A stretch of DNA of 61,811 bases from Gp13-AA77 sp035946575. GTDB taxonomy: Bacteria; Acidobacteriota; Terriglobia; UBA7540. The position numbers and the translations under genes were made by a program. The DNA lies in assembly GCA_035946575.1 (NCBI GenBank), contig DASYZG010000058.1, positions 1 to 61,811 on the forward strand. Reading direction: 5' to 3'. Below the pieces are notes generated by a model. It was not told where the DNA came from. It did no database searches and saw only the letters and a list, made by a program, of their open reading frames with translations. Shown here in pieces: positions 60,400-61,811 of the stretch. Position 1 is the first letter of the stretch. Each line of letters opens with the position of its first letter.

Positions 60400-61497
60400 T
60401 CAAATCTCCTCCCTGGGCTCAGACTGGGCGACGGCTGGTGAAGCGGAGGCGAGCTCTGCTGGAGAGCAACTCGCCGAGGAATAGCCAGCCGGAGACTCAT
60501 CGCAGCCGATGGTTCGGGGGGCGGTCTGCGGGTCGCTCCCCGTCTCTTTTCCGGCGCTGGAAGAGCTGGCTTGGAGTCGGCTGGCTTCTCCGGCACCCCC
60601 ATCGGTGCGATAGATCTCCTCATGCCTGAAAAAACTCAAGCTCGCCCCCCGCGAAGAACTCGCCGACTCGATGCTTTGCTCGAACTCCGCCGGCGGCACG
60701 TAGCCCAGCGACGAATGCAGCCGTTCGTGATTGTAGTACTGCTCCAGGAAAGCCTCCAGGTTGCTGCGTAAGTGCTCCAAGTCCCGGTAAGCGGTGCCGT
60801 TAACCTCCTCCCGTTTCAGTGTCTTGATAAAGCTCTCGCAACTGGCGTTGTCATAAGGATTCGCCGGCCGACTCATGCTGGGAATGATCCCGTGCTTCTC
60901 CAGCACCTGCACGTATTCCGCGCAGGCGTACTGGATGCCCCGATCGGAGTGATGCACCAGCCCGGGCGGCGGCTGGCGCTCGGCGAGGGCTTTCTCTAAC
61001 GCTGACCGCGACAACCGCGTCATCAGCGTGCGCTCCAGCTTCCATCCCACCACCCGACGCGAAAAGGCGTCCAGCACCACCGCCAGATAAACAAACTCGC
61101 GCTGCAGCCGGATGTAGGTGATATCGGCCAGCCAGAGCTGGTTGATTCCCGTCAGCTTCATCCGTCCCGCCAGGTTCAGATAAACCTCCAGCGGGTGCTT
61201 CGAGTTCGTGGTCGCCACAAAAGACTTGGGCTGCACCGCCAGCAGGTTGTCGCTGCGCATCAGCCGCCATACTCGCTTGTGATTCACCCGCATCCCCTGC
61301 CGCCGCAACTCCGCCGTGATGCGCCGGTAGCCGTACCGCCGTCGATGCTTCAGCGCCAGTTGCTGAATGGCCGACCTCACCTCCATCTCCTCCTGCTCCG
61401 GCACCTGCTCCTGCTGCCACCGGTAGTATCCCGCCCGGCTCACTCCCGTCAGCCGGCACATCCGCTCGATCTTCAGGCTGCCTTGCCTCGGCATCAC
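60400..61497 (-). CDS. IS3-family transposase OrfB
   Basis: The 365-residue product has an HTH_21 region (RRRYGYRRITAELRRQGMRV) and an rve integrase core: first Asp in WLADITYIRL, second in LVHHSDRGIQYA, Glu in NPYDNASCESFIKTLKRE. It ends with the family's NHERLHSSLGYVPPAEFEQ box. A further tail of about 80 residues rich in Ser and Ala is unusual and probably reads through the IS end region. Its ATG overlaps the OrfA stop as ATGA, so expression may be coupled or by frameshift. The catalytic set is complete. Confidence 0.93.
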   Translation of the reverse strand: MMPRQGSLKIERMCRLTGVSRAGYYRWQQEQVPEQEEMEVRSAIQQLALKHRRRYGYRRITAELRRQGMRVNHKRVWRLMRSDNLLAVQPKSFVATTNSKHPLEVYLNLAGRMKLTGINQLWLADITYIRLQREFVYLAVVLDAFSRRVVGWKLERTLMTRLSRSALEKALAERQPPPGLVHHSDRGIQYACAEYVQVLEKHGIIPSMSRPANPYDNASCESFIKTLKREEVNGTAYRDLEHLRSNLEAFLEQYYNHERLHSSLGYVPPAEFEQSIESASSSRGASLSFFRHEEIYRTDGGAGEASRLQASSSSAGKETGSDPQTAPRTIGCDESPAGYSSASCSPAELASASPAVAQSEPREEI

Positions 61498-61811
61498 TCC
61501 CCGGATCTGCTCGTAGATGCCGTCCCGCCAGACTTGCCGCTCCGCTGGCGTCGAGCCTCGACTTTTTGCAAGGCACCTCTGAAAAAATCCACCTCCAGCG
61601 TCTTGTCCGCCAGCAAACGCTTTAACTGATGCACCTGCCTGCGCAGCGACGCTTCCTCGTACGCCGGCGGCTGGGCTTCTTCCTCCCCCTTCACCGGCTC
61701 CAGAATCCGCTGCCAGAAGTACAGAGACCTTCGACTTACCCCCAGCTCCCGAGCCAGCGCCGCCACACTTTCACAGCTGTGCATCCGGTCCACCGCCCTC
61801 TGCTGGAACTC
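61494..61811 (-). CDS. IS3-family transposase OrfA (runs off the window)
   Basis: The visible 105 or so residues hold a helix-turn-helix (SVAALARELGVSRRSLYFWQ) and a leucine-zipper-like helix (LRRQVHQLKRLLADKTLEVD, then FFRGALQKVEARR), as in IS3 OrfA. The frame is open to the window end, so the true start lies outside. It pairs with OrfB. Confidence 0.9.
   Translation of the reverse strand, partial: EFQQRAVDRMHSCESVAALARELGVSRRSLYFWQRILEPVKGEEEAQPPAYEEASLRRQVHQLKRLLADKTLEVDFFRGALQKVEARRQRSGKSGGTASTSRSGE

Overview
The window reads as a chromosome segment of a GC-rich, diderm, soil-type bacterium, most likely Acidobacteriota (Bryobacter/Solibacter-like). Support: an lpx cluster that uses LpxI, a MacB-like permease without an ATPase (the type multiplied in Acidobacteria), many secreted proteins of unknown role, an ECF sigma/DUF4252 cluster, and large Rhs/YD-repeat genes. 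The taxonomic call is inference; no rRNA gene is present.

Left host region (1-19,260). After a TPR/carboxypeptidase-regulatory secreted protein and a DUF72 gene comes a long, mainly minus-strand run. It starts at a promoter near 12,090 and holds fabZ, lpxA, lpxI and a Gfo/Idh/MocA oxidoreductase (lipid A and fatty-acid precursors), then a TonB-like protein with an unusual cytoplasmic repeat region, a 34-residue membrane peptide, miaA, hfq and hflX, and after a gap pgsA and an AMMECR1 gene. Plus-strand genes follow: a CocE/NonD hydrolase and an ECF sigma / putative anti-sigma / DUF4252 / secreted-protein operon. A DinB-like gene and a Tat-exported sugar isomerase-like gene lie on the minus strand before tRNA-Ser(GCU).

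Integrated element (about 19,290-36,160). The 3' part of tRNA-Ser is duplicated as a perfect 64-bp direct repeat 16.8 kb downstream. A tyrosine integrase lies just inside the intact tRNA, followed by a small basic protein, an excisionase-like HTH protein, a RepA/DnaB-like helicase with a second HTH protein, and a repeat-rich region that could be an origin. The cargo is a secreted partner protein, a frameshift-split Rhs protein, a 4-TM candidate immunity protein and an orphan Rhs core end cut by an IS630 remnant. A secreted trypsin-like protease, a degraded second integrase, an ASCH-domain protein and several small genes complete it. I regard this as the most novel part of the window: a tRNA-borne, replication-capable island carrying a polymorphic Rhs locus.

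Right host region (36,161-61,811). Genes: a secreted protein with its terminator, leuA, a sodium:solute symporter with its DUF3311 partner, the MacB-like permease, a CoA-binding protein, a CPBP protease, an OPT transporter, a rhomboid protease, an exo-beta-glucosaminidase-like GH2 enzyme, cspA with a clear promoter, a membrane pseudokinase with an extended -10 promoter, a small exported protein and a membrane-fused spermidine-synthase-like protein. A repeat-rich tract with a possible decayed gene follows, then an IS3-family element that runs off the window end.
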